Shown in pieces: positions 1 to 14,519 of a DNA stretch of 64,000 bases. Origin of the DNA: Gammaproteobacteria bacterium (lineage in GTDB: Bacteria; Pseudomonadota; Gammaproteobacteria; JAJPIJ01); the NCBI GenBank assembly GCA_021324815.1, contig JAJPIJ010000013.1:62001-126000 (forward strand). Direction: 5' to 3'. The translations under genes and the position numbers were made by a program. The notes under the pieces were generated by a model, which saw only the letters and a list, made by a program, of their open reading frames with translations, had not been told where the DNA came from and did no database searches. Positions within the stretch are counted from its first letter, which is position 1; each line of letters opens with the position of its first letter.

Positions 1-53
1 TAAGTATCAGGCAACGCCAGCCTCAGGGAAATCAGGGGAAACCGAAGAGTTTC

Positions 54-158
54 CGCCAAAAACCCTAGCAGGATGCTGAAAAAGTCCGTCCAGGACTTTT
101 TCAGCCGCGCAAACGCAAACCAAAAAGCGCGGTTTTTGCTTTGCTTCATTTCTCAATC
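54..158. repeat. MITE-like palindromic repeat, copy 1 (right end missing)
   Basis: gccaaaaaccctagcaggatgctgaaaaagtccgtccaggactttttcagcc...aaaaagcgcggtttttgctttgcttcatttctcaatc; closely matches 17011-17109. Perfect 13-bp hairpin gctgaaaaagtcc/ggactttttcagc at 75-105. Confidence 0.8.
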
Positions 159-221
159 CATTGATTGATCATGAACTCGTTGGGCGGCCGTGGCCCCGGG
201 CTGCCGCCCATTCCAGCGGGG

Positions 222-3200
222 TTATTGCTCATCCTCCATGCCCAGGGCCCGGCGCACCACCAATTTGAGCGCCCGTGCGCGGTAGGGTTTGGCCAGCCAG
301 TAGTCGTTCTCGGTTGTGGAAATGTGGTTGGCGGCGGCCTGCGGGGCGTACCCGGAGGTGTAGATGACCTTGAGGTCCGGCTTTCGTTCACGCAGCTTTT
401 GCGCCAGTTCGACGCCGGTCATGCCCCCGGGCATGACCACGTCGGTGAATAAAATGTCGATGTCGGGCTCGCGGGCGAAACATTGCAGCGCCGCCGGGCC
501 GTTCTCCGCGGCAATGACCTGGCATTCCATGTCGATCAGGGTCTCCCGCGCGATGGCGAGCACGCCCGCGTCGTCCTCCACCACCAGGACCTTGCGGCCG
601 GGCAGTTTGCCCAGTTTCCACGTGGCGACCGCCCCCGCCATCGAGTCTTTCTCGGCGGCCAGCTTGTGGCGCGGGAGGTAAAGCTTGACGCTGGTGCCAT
701 GGCCCAGCTCCGAATAAAGCTCGATATGGCCGCTGGACTGCTTGACGAAGCCGTAGGCCATGGAGAGGCCCAGGCCCGTGCCCTTGCCGCGCTCCTTGGT
801 GGTGAAGAAGGGTTCAAAGGCATGCCGCTTCACCTCCTCCGACATGCCCGCGCCGGTGTCGCTCACGGCGATGAGGACATAGTCCCCGGCCTTGGCATGG
901 GCATGCCGGGCGACGTACTTCGCGTCCAGGACGCAGTTGCCGGTTTCGATGGTGAGCGTGCCGCCGCCGGGCATGGCGTCGCGGGCGTTGATGACGAGGT
1001 TGAGCAGGACATTCTCCAGCAGACTGCGGTCGGTGTTGATCGTCCACAGATCGGCGGCCAGCGTGGTCTCGACGCGGATGGTCTCCCCCAGGGTGCTGTG
1101 GAAGAGGTCATGCATGCCGCGCACGACGTCGTTGGCGTTGAACGCCTGGGTGTCCAGCACCTGCTTGCGTGAAAAGGACAGCAGGTTCTTGGTGAGGTCG
1201 GCGCCGCCCTCGGCGGCGGTCAGCGCCGCGCGGACGAACCGCAGGGCCGTGGGATCGCCCTCCAGCCGCCTTTCCAGCAGCTCCAGATTGCCGATGATGG
1301 CGGTCAGGCGGTTGTTGAAATCGTGCGCCACCCCGCCGGTCAGCTGCCCCACCGCCTCCATCTTCTGCGCCTGCGCCAGTTGCAGCTCCAGGAGTTTGTT
1401 ATCCGTGATGTCCCTCACGGCGCCGATCCAGCGGGGGACGCCTTCACGGCCGTAAATCACCAGCCCGTGATCCGTGAAGTAACGGTAGCCGCCTTCCTTC
1501 GTGCGCACGCGGTATTCCTCGGAAAACGGCCGGTCCGGATTTTGCAGATGGGCCTCCACCGCCAAGAGCACGCGTTCGCGATCGTCCGGATGAATGCTGT
1601 TCTCCCATCCGGCCAGGGTGCCATCGAATTCCCCGGCTCCGTAGCCCAGCAGGGCGCCAATCTCGCCATACCAGGTGAATTGATGACCATGGGGGACCCA
1701 TTCGTAGACGATGTCATTGCTGGCCGCCGCAATCGCCCGGAAGCGCTCCTCGCTTTCCTCGATTTTGCGTTCCGCCTCGCGGGAGGAGGTGACATCCGTC
1801 CATGAGCCGACGATTTCATCGTCGATCACCCGAAAGACGTCGCGGATCCAGCAATATCCCCCGTCCTTGCGCCGGAAGCGGTATTCCACCGTCCCGCCGC
1901 CGCGGCGGAGCAGCGTCTCAATCTCCGGGAGGATCGTGCGCAAATCCTCCGGATGGACGTGCTCAGGCCAGAAATTCAGGTCGTTTTGCATGATGGCCGG
2001 CTCGATGCCGATGACATCCTTAAAAGTTTCGCTGACAAAGGTGCAGCGATGGGGCTTCGCCAGTGTCGTGGCGTAAATCACCGAGGGGCTGGAATTGATA
2101 AGGTGCGCAAACCGTTTCTCCGTCTGGGCCAGCATTTGTTCCTGGACATAGCGCAACTGCCCCTCGGCAAGGATGTTTGCCACGGCTTCCAGAAAATGGA
2201 TGTCGTTGTCGGTGAACCGGCGCTGCCTCGTGCTATGCACGCCCAATATCCCCAGGGGATTGCCGGGGTCCCCGATGATGATGCTTGCCCCGCTCACGAT
2301 GCCGTGCTCGGTGAACAGCGGGGGGGGCTTGAAACGCTTTTCCCGGGCGACGTCCTCCACGAGGACCGGGGTTTTGGACCGCAGGGCAAAGCCGGCCAGC
2401 GTGTGCTGGCCAATCTCCATGACGGCATGGCCCACGAGCCCCTTGCGCCAGCCCACGCCGGCGGAGAGCAGCAATGCCTCGCGGCCCGGAATCTTCTTCA
2501 GCACCTTGCTGAACTCGACATGGAGGGTGTGCGCGAGTATGGCGACGGCCTCCGCCTCGATTGTCGCGGGTTCGCGCACGGCGAGGGCGAACTGGCCCAG
2601 CCGCGCCACCGCGTTCTGCTGCTCCAGACGCAGCTGCAATTGCTCCTGCGCCAGTCGTTGCTCGGTGACGTCCTTGCCGGTGGAGACAAAATGGGTGATT
2701 TTCCCGCTTTCGTCCCTGAGCGGCGTGATGGTCTTCTGCTCGTAGTAAATCTCCCCGTTCCGCCGGCGGTTGATGAAGATCTCGCGAAACGGCTCGCCCT
2801 TGAGGATGGTCGCCCACATGCGCCGGAAGAAGGCCTCATCGTGCAGGCCGGACTTGACGATATTGGGTTTGCGGCCCAGCAACTTGACGAGCGGGTGGCC
2901 GGAACGGCGCTCAAACGCCGGGTTGGCGTACTCGATGATCCCCTCCGCATTGGTAATCAGCACCAGGTCGTCGGTTTGCTCGACCACGCTGGCCAGCTTG
3001 CGCAGGCCCGCCGCCGCGTGCTTGCGCTCGGTGATGTCCACGGTAAATATCAGGATGCCGCCGATGCCGCCGTCTCCGCGCCGCCACGGCCGCGCCTCCC
3101 AGCGCAGCCATTGCGCGCTGCCGTCGGCCCGCTCGAAACGATCCTCTTCACAAATTTCCGAGGCGCCCGCGAGGCAACGCTGATGCACCTCGCGCCAGCG

Positions 3201-5732
3201 CTGCGGAATCTCCGGGAAAACTTCATAATGGGAGCGGCCGATCAGGTTCTGATCGCCCAGATTGTAGTCGCTCATCCAGCGGCGGCTGACAGCGAGGTAG
3301 CGCATGTTCGCATCGAACATGGCGATGGCCGCGGGCGCGTGTTCGATGAACAGACGCAGCAGCGCCTCGCTTTCGCGCAGGGCGGCCTGGGTTTTCTCCT
3401 GTTCCCTGCGGGTATGCAAAAACTCGATGCCATGGGCGAATTCATTGGCCAGTTCACCCAGCAGGGTGATCTCGCGATCATCGAAGGACTCCGCCTCGGC
3501 GGCATACAGGTTCAATGAGCCGAATATTTCGCCAGAGACGATCAAGGGCAGCGCCGCCACGGCGGCGAAGCCGCGCTTGACGGCCTCCTCCCGCCACGGC
3601 GCAAAGCGTGGATCGGTATGCACATTCTGGATCACGCCGGGTTTGCCGGTGCGGATGGCGGTTCCCGCCGGCCCGCGCCCCAGTTCATTGTCTGCCCAGG
3701 TGATCTTGACGCGCTCCAGATACCCCTGTTCAAAACCCGCCTGGGCGACCGGGCGGACGGTGCGGGCCGCGTCCTGCTCGGCCCGGCCCACCCACACCAT
3801 CTTGAAACCGACCTCCTCCACCAGCACACGGCAGAATTCGGAGAGAAATCCATGCTCGTTCACGCTCCTCACCACCACCGCGTTGCAGGCGCTCATGGCC
3901 TTCAACGCCCGGTTGATGTAGTTGAGTTCATCCTCCTGGCGCTTGCGGTCGGTGATGTCGCGGGCGGCCACCAGCACGCCGGTGACGCGCCCGGCGGCGT
4001 CGCGAAACGGGTGATAATGCAGATTGACGTAGCGCCGCCCCGCGCCGGGATAATCAATCCAGGCGTCCACCTTGACGGTTTCGCCCTGAAGACAGCGTTC
4101 GGCGCTCGGCCTGACGATTTCGTCGTACTGGTCGGGGTGGAAAAATTCAGCGGGCGTGTGGCCGATGATCTGCCCGCGGGCGCGGCCGAGGTATTTGCAG
4201 AATTCATCGTTGACCACCACGTAACGGTTGTGGGTGTCCCGGATAGCCAGCATGTCGGTGGTGGTGTCGACGATCTCGGCGTAGCGTCGCAATTCCTGCT
4301 CGGATTTCACCAGCTTGAGGATGGCCTGCGACAGGGCGATGGTCTGGCCGATCTGCGCGGCGAGGCTGCGGCCGAACGCCACCCAGTCCTCATCCACCAG
4401 GTTGCGGCTCGCCGAAAAAAGGGCGAGCAATCCCCGGCCGCCGGAGGTCCTGGGTATGGGGATGATCAGCACCGACTCGGCCTCCATCGCGGCCAGCAAC
4501 GCCCGGCCCGCCTGCTCCGGCACGGCGGCCGAGGGCAACTGCACCGGATATTCGGCTTTAAGGAGGGTGGCGAAAAGTTCGGGCTGGCCGAACAGGTTCT
4601 TCGCCGCGCCGAGCAGGTTGTCGCAGCCGTACTGCACCAGCAATTGCGGCCGCCCTTGATCGTCGGCCAGATACAGCACCCCCCTCGACAGGCCGGCCCC
4701 GTCCAGGCAATGCGCCAGGATCCCCTTCAGCGCAGCGCTCGCGTCGCGGCGCTGCACCAGCGCCTCCGAGATGAGGCTCAGTTCATTCAGGATCGCCACC
4801 TGGGTGTAGCTGCGCTGTTGCGCGCCCAGGCGCAGATTCATCAGGCGGTCCAGCTGCCAGACGATGCGCGCGCGCCGCTCGCGTTCGAATTCCTCGTCGT
4901 TTTGCAGCGTCGCGGCCGGCGCCTCGCGCGACAGGGCCCGCACGACCGCCTCCAGCATCTCCTTCATGCCCGCGCCGCGGTACACATAGGCGCTGGCGCC
5001 AATGCGCTCCGCCAGCCCGCGATCCGCCTCCTCAAGATAGTTGGCGCTTATCAGCACCACCGGCACGCCGCGCAGCCCGGGATCCCGTCGCACGGCGTAG
5101 CAAAGCTGGAATCCGTCCATGCCGGGCATCAGCACGTCGCTGACGATGACGTCCGGCGGCTGTTTGCGGGCGCGATCGAGCGCATCCCGGCCGCTGCGCA
5201 CGGCGGTCACGTTGAAGCCGGCGTTGGTGAATTGCAGACGCGAATATTTGAGTTGAATGGGATCATCGTCCACCAGCAGCAGCCGGCGTCCGCCGCCGGC
5301 TTTTTCGCTGCGCGCGTCCGCGGGCAGGAGATAGGTGCGGATGGCGGCGACGAGCTGCGAGGGTTCCACCGGCTTGATCAGGAAATCCGTGAAGCCGGCA
5401 TTGGCGACGATCCCCTCCTCCACCTTGGTGACGAATCCGGTGAAGGCGAGGATCGGAATGCCTTCGCCGCCGCGCAGGGCGCGCAGCTTGCCGAGCAGAT
5501 CGATGCCGTCGATGTCGGGCAGTTTCAAGTCCAGCAGGATCAGGGCGGGCATCCGCCGCGCCGCCTCCTCCAGCGCGGATTTGCCGTCCGCCACGGCAAT
5601 CACCTCGTAGCCCTCCTTGCGCAGCGTGACCTGCACGAGTTTGCGCGTGATGGGATTGTCCTCGATCACCAGAATGGCGGGGGGTGCCGTCGTTCCCGCG
5701 TCGGAATCCTTGCTGATGCGCTTCCGTATCAT
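222..5732 (-). CDS. Giant hybrid sensor histidine kinase (REC-REC-multiple GAF/PAS-HisKA-HATPase-REC)
   Basis: 1836-aa ORF; two N-terminal receiver domains ([21 protein letters not shown]), PAS/PAC motifs (DITDRKR, DITERKH, KDVTEQR), His[23 protein letters not shown], HATPase [10 protein letters not shown] / [15 protein letters not shown]-terminal [13 protein letters not shown]. Confidence 0.93.
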   Translation of the reverse strand: MIRKRISKDSDAGTTAPPAILVIEDNPITRKLVQVTLRKEGYEVIAVADGKSALEEAARRMPALILLDLKLPDIDGIDLLGKLRALRGGEGIPILAFTGFVTKVEEGIVANAGFTDFLIKPVEPSQLVAAIRTYLLPADARSEKAGGGRRLLLVDDDPIQLKYSRLQFTNAGFNVTAVRSGRDALDRARKQPPDVIVSDVLMPGMDGFQLCYAVRRDPGLRGVPVVLISANYLEEADRGLAERIGASAYVYRGAGMKEMLEAVVRALSREAPAATLQNDEEFERERRARIVWQLDRLMNLRLGAQQRSYTQVAILNELSLISEALVQRRDASAALKGILAHCLDGAGLSRGVLYLADDQGRPQLLVQYGCDNLLGAAKNLFGQPELFATLLKAEYPVQLPSAAVPEQAGRALLAAMEAESVLIIPIPRTSGGRGLLALFSASRNLVDEDWVAFGRSLAAQIGQTIALSQAILKLVKSEQELRRYAEIVDTTTDMLAIRDTHNRYVVVNDEFCKYLGRARGQIIGHTPAEFFHPDQYDEIVRPSAERCLQGETVKVDAWIDYPGAGRRYVNLHYHPFRDAAGRVTGVLVAARDITDRKRQEDELNYINRALKAMSACNAVVVRSVNEHGFLSEFCRVLVEEVGFKMVWVGRAEQDAARTVRPVAQAGFEQGYLERVKITWADNELGRGPAGTAIRTGKPGVIQNVHTDPRFAPWREEAVKRGFAAVAALPLIVSGEIFGSLNLYAAEAESFDDREITLLGELANEFAHGIEFLHTRREQEKTQAALRESEALLRLFIEHAPAAIAMFDANMRYLAVSRRWMSDYNLGDQNLIGRSHYEVFPEIPQRWREVHQRCLAGASEICEEDRFERADGSAQWLRWEARPWRRGDGGIGGILIFTVDITERKHAAAGLRKLASVVEQTDDLVLITNAEGIIEYANPAFERRSGHPLVKLLGRKPNIVKSGLHDEAFFRRMWATILKGEPFREIFINRRRNGEIYYEQKTITPLRDESGKITHFVSTGKDVTEQRLAQEQLQLRLEQQNAVARLGQFALAVREPATIEAEAVAILAHTLHVEFSKVLKKIPGREALLLSAGVGWRKGLVGHAVMEIGQHTLAGFALRSKTPVLVEDVAREKRFKPPPLFTEHGIVSGASIIIGDPGNPLGILGVHSTRQRRFTDNDIHFLEAVANILAEGQLRYVQEQMLAQTEKRFAHLINSSPSVIYATTLAKPHRCTFVSETFKDVIGIEPAIMQNDLNFWPEHVHPEDLRTILPEIETLLRRGGGTVEYRFRRKDGGYCWIRDVFRVIDDEIVGSWTDVTSSREAERKIEESEERFRAIAAASNDIVYEWVPHGHQFTWYGEIGALLGYGAGEFDGTLAGWENSIHPDDRERVLLAVEAHLQNPDRPFSEEYRVRTKEGGYRYFTDHGLVIYGREGVPRWIGAVRDITDNKLLELQLAQAQKMEAVGQLTGGVAHDFNNRLTAIIGNLELLERRLEGDPTALRFVRAALTAAEGGADLTKNLLSFSRKQVLDTQAFNANDVVRGMHDLFHSTLGETIRVETTLAADLWTINTDRSLLENVLLNLVINARDAMPGGGTLTIETGNCVLDAKYVARHAHAKAGDYVLIAVSDTGAGMSEEVKRHAFEPFFTTKERGKGTGLGLSMAYGFVKQSSGHIELYSELGHGTSVKLYLPRHKLAAEKDSMAGAVATWKLGKLPGRKVLVVEDDAGVLAIARETLIDMECQVIAAENGPAALQCFAREPDIDILFTDVVMPGGMTGVELAQKLRERKPDLKVIYTSGYAPQAAANHISTTENDYWLAKPYRARALKLVVRRALGMEDEQ

Positions 5733-5746
5733 GTCAAACCTCCCTG

Positions 5747-6117
5747 TCAGGTGGATTGCAGATATTTTGCTATCTCGGCGGCGAAATTCCGGACGTCGAT
5801 CGGCTTGGTGATGTAGCCGCTGCAGCCGCAGGCGTAGGCCCGTTCGTCGTCGCCCTTCATGGCGTAGGCCGTCAGCGCGACGATGATAATGTCCCGCGTG
5901 TCGGGGCTGGATTTCAACTGCCGGGTCAGCGCCAGGCCGTCCATGCCGGGAAGCTGGATGTCCATGAGGATGAGGCGCGGATGGAGGGTCTTGAGCGCCG
6001 CGAGCGCCTCGCCGGCGTCCGTGGCGGTATGCACCTCGTAACCCTCGCCGGCCAGCACCGCCTTGATGAGTTTCAGATTCACCAGATTGTCATCGACGAC
6101 CAGCAACGGCCCCCGGC

Positions 6118-6121
<4 letters not shown>
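5747..6121 (-). CDS. Single-domain response regulator (CheY/DivK-like)
   Basis: [30 protein letters not shown]...[13 protein letters not shown]...[12 protein letters not shown]; start trimmed to the ATG overlapping the upstream stop (ATGA). Confidence 0.9.
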
Positions 6122-8739
<2,618 letters not shown>

Positions 8740-8751
8740 GGTTTTCCACCC

Positions 8752-9825
8752 TCAAGTTTGCGGTTTCGCATCGGCCGCGGCGGCCAGTTCCGCCGCGATG
8801 CCGTCGGGGGAGAGCACGATATGCGCGGCGTCGAGCCTGATGGCCTCGGCGGGCATGCCGTGAATGACGGAACTCTCCTCGTCCTGGGCGATGGTGACCG
8901 CGCCCCGCTCCCGCATCAGCTTCAATTCCTGGGCGCCGTCCCTGCCCATGCCGGTCAGCAGCACGCCGACCGCCCGCGGCCCGTAGACCCCGGCCACCGA
9001 ACGGAACAGAAATGAAACGGAGGGACGCAGGCCGTGCTCGGGCGGGGCGTTGCTCAACATGACGCAGCGGCTCCCGTCCACGCCCAGGTGCGCGCCGTCC
9101 GGCGCGAGGTACACCGCCCCGCCCATCAGCCGATCGCCGTGTGCGGGCACGCGGATCGGCAGGCTGCACGAGCTCGCCAGCCACTCGGCGAGGCCGTGCA
9201 CGAAGCCGGTGGCGATGTGCTGGACCACCAGGATGGGCGCGGGAAAGTTGCGCGGCAGCGCCGACAGAATGGCGCGCAGCACCGGCGGGCCGCCGGTGGA
9301 GGCGCCGATGGCCACCAGCTCGCATTCGGCCGCGACGCGCCGCGTCCCTTTTCGCGCCGGCGGCGTTTCGATCACCGGCGGCCGGTCGGCCTTCGCCCAG
9401 CGCCGGATCACGCGCACCTCGGACATGAGCCTCACCGTGTTCACCAGCTCCGCGGCGTCCGCGGCATGATCAGGATGGCCCGGGCCCGGAGGATGCGGCA
9501 GGAACGCCAGCGCCCCGGCGTCGATGGCGCAAAAGGTCGCCGCGACCTGATCGGTCAGCGTCCCGCTGACCATGACGATCGGCACGGGCTGCGACTGCAT
9601 GATCCGCCGCACCGCTTCAAAGCCGTCCAGCCTCGGCATGTGCACGTCCATCAGCACCACGTCGGGATGCAGGCGGCCGGCGGCCTCCACCGCCTGCTCG
9701 CCGTCGCCGACGGCGGCGAGCACGCGCATGCCGGGGCTCGAGTCGATGAGATGCATCAGCAGCGCGCGCGCCGTGGGCGAATCCTCCGCGATCAGCACCT
9801 TGATCGGGGTCCCGGTCACGGTCAC
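8752..9825 (-). CDS. cheB: Protein-glutamate methylesterase CheB
   Basis: REC domain plus IGASTGGPPVLRAIL, VVQHIATGFVHGLAEWL, LLTGMGRDGAQELKLMRERGAVTIAQDE. Confidence 0.95.
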   Translation of the reverse strand: MTVTGTPIKVLIAEDSPTARALLMHLIDSSPGMRVLAAVGDGEQAVEAAGRLHPDVVLMDVHMPRLDGFEAVRRIMQSQPVPIVMVSGTLTDQVAATFCAIDAGALAFLPHPPGPGHPDHAADAAELVNTVRLMSEVRVIRRWAKADRPPVIETPPARKGTRRVAAECELVAIGASTGGPPVLRAILSALPRNFPAPILVVQHIATGFVHGLAEWLASSCSLPIRVPAHGDRLMGGAVYLAPDGAHLGVDGSRCVMLSNAPPEHGLRPSVSFLFRSVAGVYGPRAVGVLLTGMGRDGAQELKLMRERGAVTIAQDEESSVIHGMPAEAIRLDAAHIVLSPDGIAAELAAAADAKPQT

Positions 9826-12134
9826 ACCAGCCTGCGGACGATGTCGAGGAGTCCGCCCTGATCGAAGCTGCTCTTGACAATGTAGGCGTTGGCGCCGGCA
9901 TCGATGCCGCGCTCGCGGTCCTCGCGCGAGGCCAGCGCGGTGACCAGCACCACCGGCAGATCGGCCAGCGTCTTTTCCGCGCGGATTTTCGCCGTCAGGT
10001 CGAAGCCGTTCATTCTCGGCATCTCCACGTCCGACACCACCAGATCGAATTTCTCGACCTTGAGGGTCGTCAATGCATCCACGCCGTCGACCGCGGTTTT
10101 CACCCGGTAGCCCGCGGTCTCCAGGATGTTCTTGAGCAGCGCGCGCGCGGTGATCGAGTCTTCGACCACCAGGATGGACGCGGCTTCTTCCGCGCCGGCG
10201 GCTGCCATGCCCGCCGCAGTCGGGACGGTCCCGGCCTCGACCGCGGATTTCATCAAGTCGGCGACGTTGAGGACCGGCACCGGCGTCCCCGCGCCGACGA
10301 GGGTGGCGCCGGCGATGTTCCGCACCCGCGACAGCTGCGCGCCCAGCCCCTTCAGCACCACCTCCTGCTCCTGCCGGATTTCGTCCACGGCGAAGGCGAT
10401 GCGTTCCCCGCCCTGCGCGAGCACCACCACCGGCTGGAAGGCGGGAGATCCCTCCCCGCGCGTCGCCGGGAGTCCCAGCGCGTCGCGCAGATGCACCAGC
10501 GACAACACCTGTCCGCCGAGGCGGAGGGTGGCCTTGTTCTCCACCGTCCTGATGTCCTCGCGTCCCACCCTGGCCACGCGCTCCACGTTGACCGCGGGCA
10601 GGATGAACCGCTGATCGCCGGCGTGCACCATCACCCCGCGGTAGGCCGCGAGCATCAACGGCAGGGTGATGCGAAACGACGTTCCGCGGCCGTTGCGCGA
10701 TTCGACGGTCATGCCGCCGCCGAGATTCTCGACCTTTTCCTGCACGATGCTCAAACCCAGTCCGCGGCCGGAAATGTCCGTGACGATGGGGCTCGTTGAC
10801 AGCCCCGATCGGAAAACCAGCGCCAGGATTTCCCGTTCACTCAACTTTTGGGCCTCTTCCGCGGAGACGATGTCCAGCTTGCGCGCCGCCGCCAGCACCT
10901 TCGCCGGATCGATGCCGCGCCCGTCGTCGGACACCGTGATTTCCGCCCGGCCGGTGGTTTTCTGCGCGATGGTGACGGTGAGGGTCCCCGCCGCCGGCTT
11001 CCGCCGCCGCCGCCGCTCCGCCGCCGTTTCGATGCCGTGGTCGATGCAGTTGCGCAACAGGTGTATCAGCGGGTCCTTCATCGCCTCCTGGATGCGCCGG
11101 TCAATCTCGATGTCGGCGCCCTCGACGGTCAGAACCACCTCCTTGCCCTGTTCCCGCGCCAGGTCCCTCACCAGCTTGTGCAGCGGCTCCATGAGGACCG
11201 ACACGGGAAGCATGAGCAGATGCCTTGCCTCATCGAGCAGGCCGTCCACCATCTTGCCCAGTGCGCGGTTGTCACGCGCGGCGGCGGCCGCCAGCGCCTC
11301 CAGCCGGTGCGCCAGCGAGCGGGCGCCGGAAATCTGCGCATCGACGGGATCCCCGGCCGCCGTGACGTCATGACCGTTTCTCCAGCGGCCCGGCGGGCGA
11401 TCGGGGCCGGCCGCCGTCTCCGCCGGCAGTTGCGCCCGCACGTTCTCCAGTTCCCTTTGGTGCGCCAGAAACGCGCCGGAGATTTCCCGCAGTTCGGCCA
11501 CGCGCTGCTCCAGGGCAAGCCTCGCGGACACCATCTCCTCGGCCTGCCGGAATAGGGAATCGAGTTTCCAGCTCGCGACCCTGATCGTATCCGCCGCCGC
11601 CCTGGGTGCCACCGCCGCTGCTTGAGGCGCGGCGGCCTGCGCTGGCGCCCGGGGCTGCGCGGCGGCGGCCGTCCCACGCGCCTTCGATGATCGTCCGACA
11701 TCACGCCGCCGTGCGGATTCGGCCGGGGCCGGACCGCCGCCGGCCGCGGCCTCAAGGCGCCGAATCAACGCCGGCGCGGGGCCCGCGGCCGCCGCGCCGT
11801 TCCCCGCCAGCAGTTTTTTCAAGTCGCCGACGGCCTCGTGCAGCAGATCGAACAGTTCGCGGGCGAGCGCGATGTCGGCGCGCTTCAACGCCGCGAACAC
11901 CTCCTCCAGGGGCTGGCACAACGCCACGACGTTGGCCAGATTGACGACGCGCGCCGCGCCCTTGAGGCTGTGGACTTCACGGAAAATGGTTTCGATGAGC
12001 TCCCGGCGCCTGCCCCCGGCGGGCGCCTTCTCCAGTTCCAGCAGTCCCGTCGAGATCGCGCCGAGATGCTCCTCGGCCTCCACCGCGAAGGTCGCCAGCA
12101 GCTGCTTCAGGAGGTCATCGTCCTTTCTGGCCAT
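9822..12134 (-). CDS. cheA: Hybrid CheA (Hpt-HATPase-CheW-REC)
   Basis: Hpt IFREVHSLKGAARVVN; LLRNCIDHGIE; DDGRGIDPAKV; SGRGLGLSIV; C-terminal REC ILVVEDSITARALLKNIL. 4-bp overlap with cheB. Confidence 0.95.
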   Translation of the reverse strand: MARKDDDLLKQLLATFAVEAEEHLGAISTGLLELEKAPAGGRRRELIETIFREVHSLKGAARVVNLANVVALCQPLEEVFAALKRADIALARELFDLLHEAVGDLKKLLAGNGAAAAGPAPALIRRLEAAAGGGPAPAESARRRDVGRSSKARGTAAAAQPRAPAQAAAPQAAAVAPRAAADTIRVASWKLDSLFRQAEEMVSARLALEQRVAELREISGAFLAHQRELENVRAQLPAETAAGPDRPPGRWRNGHDVTAAGDPVDAQISGARSLAHRLEALAAAAARDNRALGKMVDGLLDEARHLLMLPVSVLMEPLHKLVRDLAREQGKEVVLTVEGADIEIDRRIQEAMKDPLIHLLRNCIDHGIETAAERRRRRKPAAGTLTVTIAQKTTGRAEITVSDDGRGIDPAKVLAAARKLDIVSAEEAQKLSEREILALVFRSGLSTSPIVTDISGRGLGLSIVQEKVENLGGGMTVESRNGRGTSFRITLPLMLAAYRGVMVHAGDQRFILPAVNVERVARVGREDIRTVENKATLRLGGQVLSLVHLRDALGLPATRGEGSPAFQPVVVLAQGGERIAFAVDEIRQEQEVVLKGLGAQLSRVRNIAGATLVGAGTPVPVLNVADLMKSAVEAGTVPTAAGMAAAGAEEAASILVVEDSITARALLKNILETAGYRVKTAVDGVDALTTLKVEKFDLVVSDVEMPRMNGFDLTAKIRAEKTLADLPVVLVTALASREDRERGIDAGANAYIVKSSFDQGGLLDIVRRLV

Positions 12135-12149
12135 GTTGTCCGCCGTTTC

Positions 12150-13877
12150 TCACAGCCGGTATTGATCGACGACGTCCCTGAGCCTGCGCCCCAGTTCGTT
12201 GAGATTGTGGGCGGCGGCCTCCGCCTGCTTGGTGCCGGCCGCGTTCTGCGCGCTCGCCTGCCGGATGTTGTCCATCGCCAGCGCCACCTGGTCCATCCCC
12301 ACCTGCTGCTGGTGGCTCGAAGCCGCTATCTGCGACGCCGCCTGCGCCGCCTCCACGATGCTCTGCGACAGCGCCCGGATCGCCTCGCCCGACTCCGTGG
12401 ACTGCTTCACCCCCGCCTCCACCGCCTTGCTGCCCTGCTCCGCCGCCAGCACCGCCGCCGTCGTCGCCTTCTGGATGTCGCCCAAAATCCCTCGCACCTG
12501 CATCGTGGCCTGCTTGGATTGCTCCGCCAGGCTCTTGATCTCCTGCGCCACCACCGTGAAGCCCTTGCCCTGCTCCCCCGCCTTCGAGGCCTCAATCGCC
12601 GCGTTCACCGCCAGCAGGTTCGACTGCTCGGCCAGATCATTCACCGTGGCGATGATCTCGCCTATCGCCTGACCCTGCTCGGAGAGCTTCACGATGCTCT
12701 GCGCAATCGCCTCCATCTGCCGCCGCACCGCGTTGATGCCCTCAATCGACTGCTCCACCGCCCGCCGGCCACCCTGCGACACCTGTGCCGCCTTCTGCGC
12801 CGTGTCCGACACGTACAGCGCCTTCTCGCTGGAGAGCTGCGCCGTCTTCTTCACTTCCTCCACCGTGGTCGTGGTCTCCGTCACCGCCGTGGCCGTCTCC
12901 GCCGCCCCGCTCGCCACCTGCGCCGTCGTCGCCACGATCTCGCCCGCCGCGGAACCGAGCACGCCGACGCCTTCCGTCAACTCGCTGATCGTGCGGCGGA
13001 GTTTGGCCACCATCGTGGCGAAGGCGTTGCCCAGAACATCCCTCTCCGACTGCGGTTTGACCTGCGCGCGAAGATTGCCGGCCGCGATCTGCCCCGCCAC
13101 GCCGGCCATTTCCCGCAGCGATCGGGTCATGGCGGCGAACGCCCGCGCCAGCACCCCGACCTCGTCTTGGCGGCCGCCGGAGGTGAATTCTTGAGGCAGG
13201 TCTCCGGCGGCGATCCGCACGGACGCCGCGGTGATCGCCTTGAGCGGAACGACGATGTCGCGCGTGATCCAGAGGCCGGCGACGGCCAGAAGAACGAAGG
13301 CGGCGGGGATTCCGAACGTGATGATGGAAATCATTTTTTGCGCATCGGCGTTCAGGCGCTCGTCGCGCGCCTTGAGCAGGTCGTCTTCGTCCTTTTCCAT
13401 CTGCGTGATCAGCCTGCGGATGTCGTCCATGGCCTGCTTCCCCTTGCCGGACTGGACGGCCTCCAGGGCGGCTTCGAATCCCTTGTTCCTGCGCAAGTCT
13501 ATCGTCAGCCTGAGTTCGCTCATCTTGTCCGTCACCAGCGGCTGGAGGGCGTCGAGCCGGTGCTGCTGGTTGGGGTTGTCCGCCGTCAACCGGCGCAACT
13601 CATCGATGAACTGTCCGGCCGTCCCCACCGCCGCGTTGTAGGGTTCCAGGTAGCTTTCCTGCCCGGTGAGGAGGTAGCCGCGCTGGCCGGTCTCCGCGTC
13701 TTGAAGCGCGGAGAGCAAATTTCGCAGCTCCCCGAGCACGACATAGGTGTGAGATCTCAACTCGGCGGCCTCCAGGAAGCCGGTGGCGCTCCGATAGGAG
13801 GCCATGCCGATGATGACCAGCATCACCAACGCCAGCGTGAATCCCCCGCCGATTTTCGTTCCGATGGACCACTTCAT
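12150..13877 (-). CDS. Methyl-accepting chemotaxis protein (CHASE3-HAMP-MCPsignal)
   Basis: TM + CHASE3-like [21 protein letters not shown], signalling hairpin [46 protein letters not shown]. Confidence 0.95.
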   Translation of the reverse strand: MKWSIGTKIGGGFTLALVMLVIIGMASYRSATGFLEAAELRSHTYVVLGELRNLLSALQDAETGQRGYLLTGQESYLEPYNAAVGTAGQFIDELRRLTADNPNQQHRLDALQPLVTDKMSELRLTIDLRRNKGFEAALEAVQSGKGKQAMDDIRRLITQMEKDEDDLLKARDERLNADAQKMISIITFGIPAAFVLLAVAGLWITRDIVVPLKAITAASVRIAAGDLPQEFTSGGRQDEVGVLARAFAAMTRSLREMAGVAGQIAAGNLRAQVKPQSERDVLGNAFATMVAKLRRTISELTEGVGVLGSAAGEIVATTAQVASGAAETATAVTETTTTVEEVKKTAQLSSEKALYVSDTAQKAAQVSQGGRRAVEQSIEGINAVRRQMEAIAQSIVKLSEQGQAIGEIIATVNDLAEQSNLLAVNAAIEASKAGEQGKGFTVVAQEIKSLAEQSKQATMQVRGILGDIQKATTAAVLAAEQGSKAVEAGVKQSTESGEAIRALSQSIVEAAQAASQIAASSHQQQVGMDQVALAMDNIRQASAQNAAGTKQAEAAAHNLNELGRRLRDVVDQYRL

Positions 13878-13901
13878 GGTGCCTCCCTCCTTTTTGACGT
13901 C

Positions 13902-14504
13902 TCAGGCGGCCGATTCCTGGTGCACGATGAGATCGCGGTCGGCCAGCAATTTTTCCGCATCCAGCATCACGAGCTGATCGCGGCCCACCCCCTTCAGGTA
14001 TTTCTGCCGCGTTCCGGTCAGGGTCGGCAGCGGGGGTTGAATCTCACCGCTCCGGATCGGGCGAACGCCGGCAATTTCATCGGCAAGAATGCCGAACTCG
14101 AGCATGGAATCGCCGAGGATGATGACCTTGTTGAGATCGCCCAGGCCCTTGTCGGGAAGCTCAAAGAACCTCTTGAGATCGATCACTGAGAAAATCCGGC
14201 CGCGGACGTTGACGATGCCCAGCACGAACGGCGGCACGCCCGGCAGCGGCGTGAACGCCTTCAACGGACAGACTTCGCGCACATGGGACGAGGCGATGCC
14301 GTAGTTCTCGAACGCCAGCCGGAACTCCAGAATTTCGATGGAGCCGCCGTCCGCGGCGCCGGTCCCCGCCTCCTCCTCCGCCAGTGCCCGCGCGCGCGCC
14401 TTGAGGATCTCCGCGGCCTCTTCGCGGGACGGCGCCACGCCCCGCTCAAGCGCGTCGGCCGCGGCCTTCAGCCGGTCGCGGATTGCGTTCCAATCGACAG
14501 CCAT
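13902..14504 (-). CDS. cheW: CheW-domain protein
   Basis: EILEFRLAFENYGIASSHVREVCPLKAFTPLPGVPPFVLGIVNVRGRIFSVIDLKRFF. Confidence 0.9.
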   Translation of the reverse strand: MAVDWNAIRDRLKAAADALERGVAPSREEAAEILKARARALAEEEAGTGAADGGSIEILEFRLAFENYGIASSHVREVCPLKAFTPLPGVPPFVLGIVNVRGRIFSVIDLKRFFELPDKGLGDLNKVIILGDSMLEFGILADEIAGVRPIRSGEIQPPLPTLTGTRQKYLKGVGRDQLVMLDAEKLLADRDLIVHQESAA

Positions 14505-14519
14505 GTCCCCCTCCCATTC

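Noticed and set aside
3618-5816. 732-aa plus-strand ORF, and similar long shadow ORFs (7333-9015 +, 11838-14189 +, 18163-19743 +, 21308-23203 +, 24063-25646 -, 28540-29805 -, 33400-34956 -, 36098-37813 +, 61888-63603 -)
   Set aside because: All are antisense to well-supported conserved genes. Their composition (His/Gln/Arg/Ala-rich) is typical of open frames opposite high-GC coding sequence, and no domain was recognised.
12150-13877. Low-complexity Ala/Ser/Thr-rich stretch as a repeat
   Set aside because: It is the ordinary coiled-coil signalling domain of an MCP.
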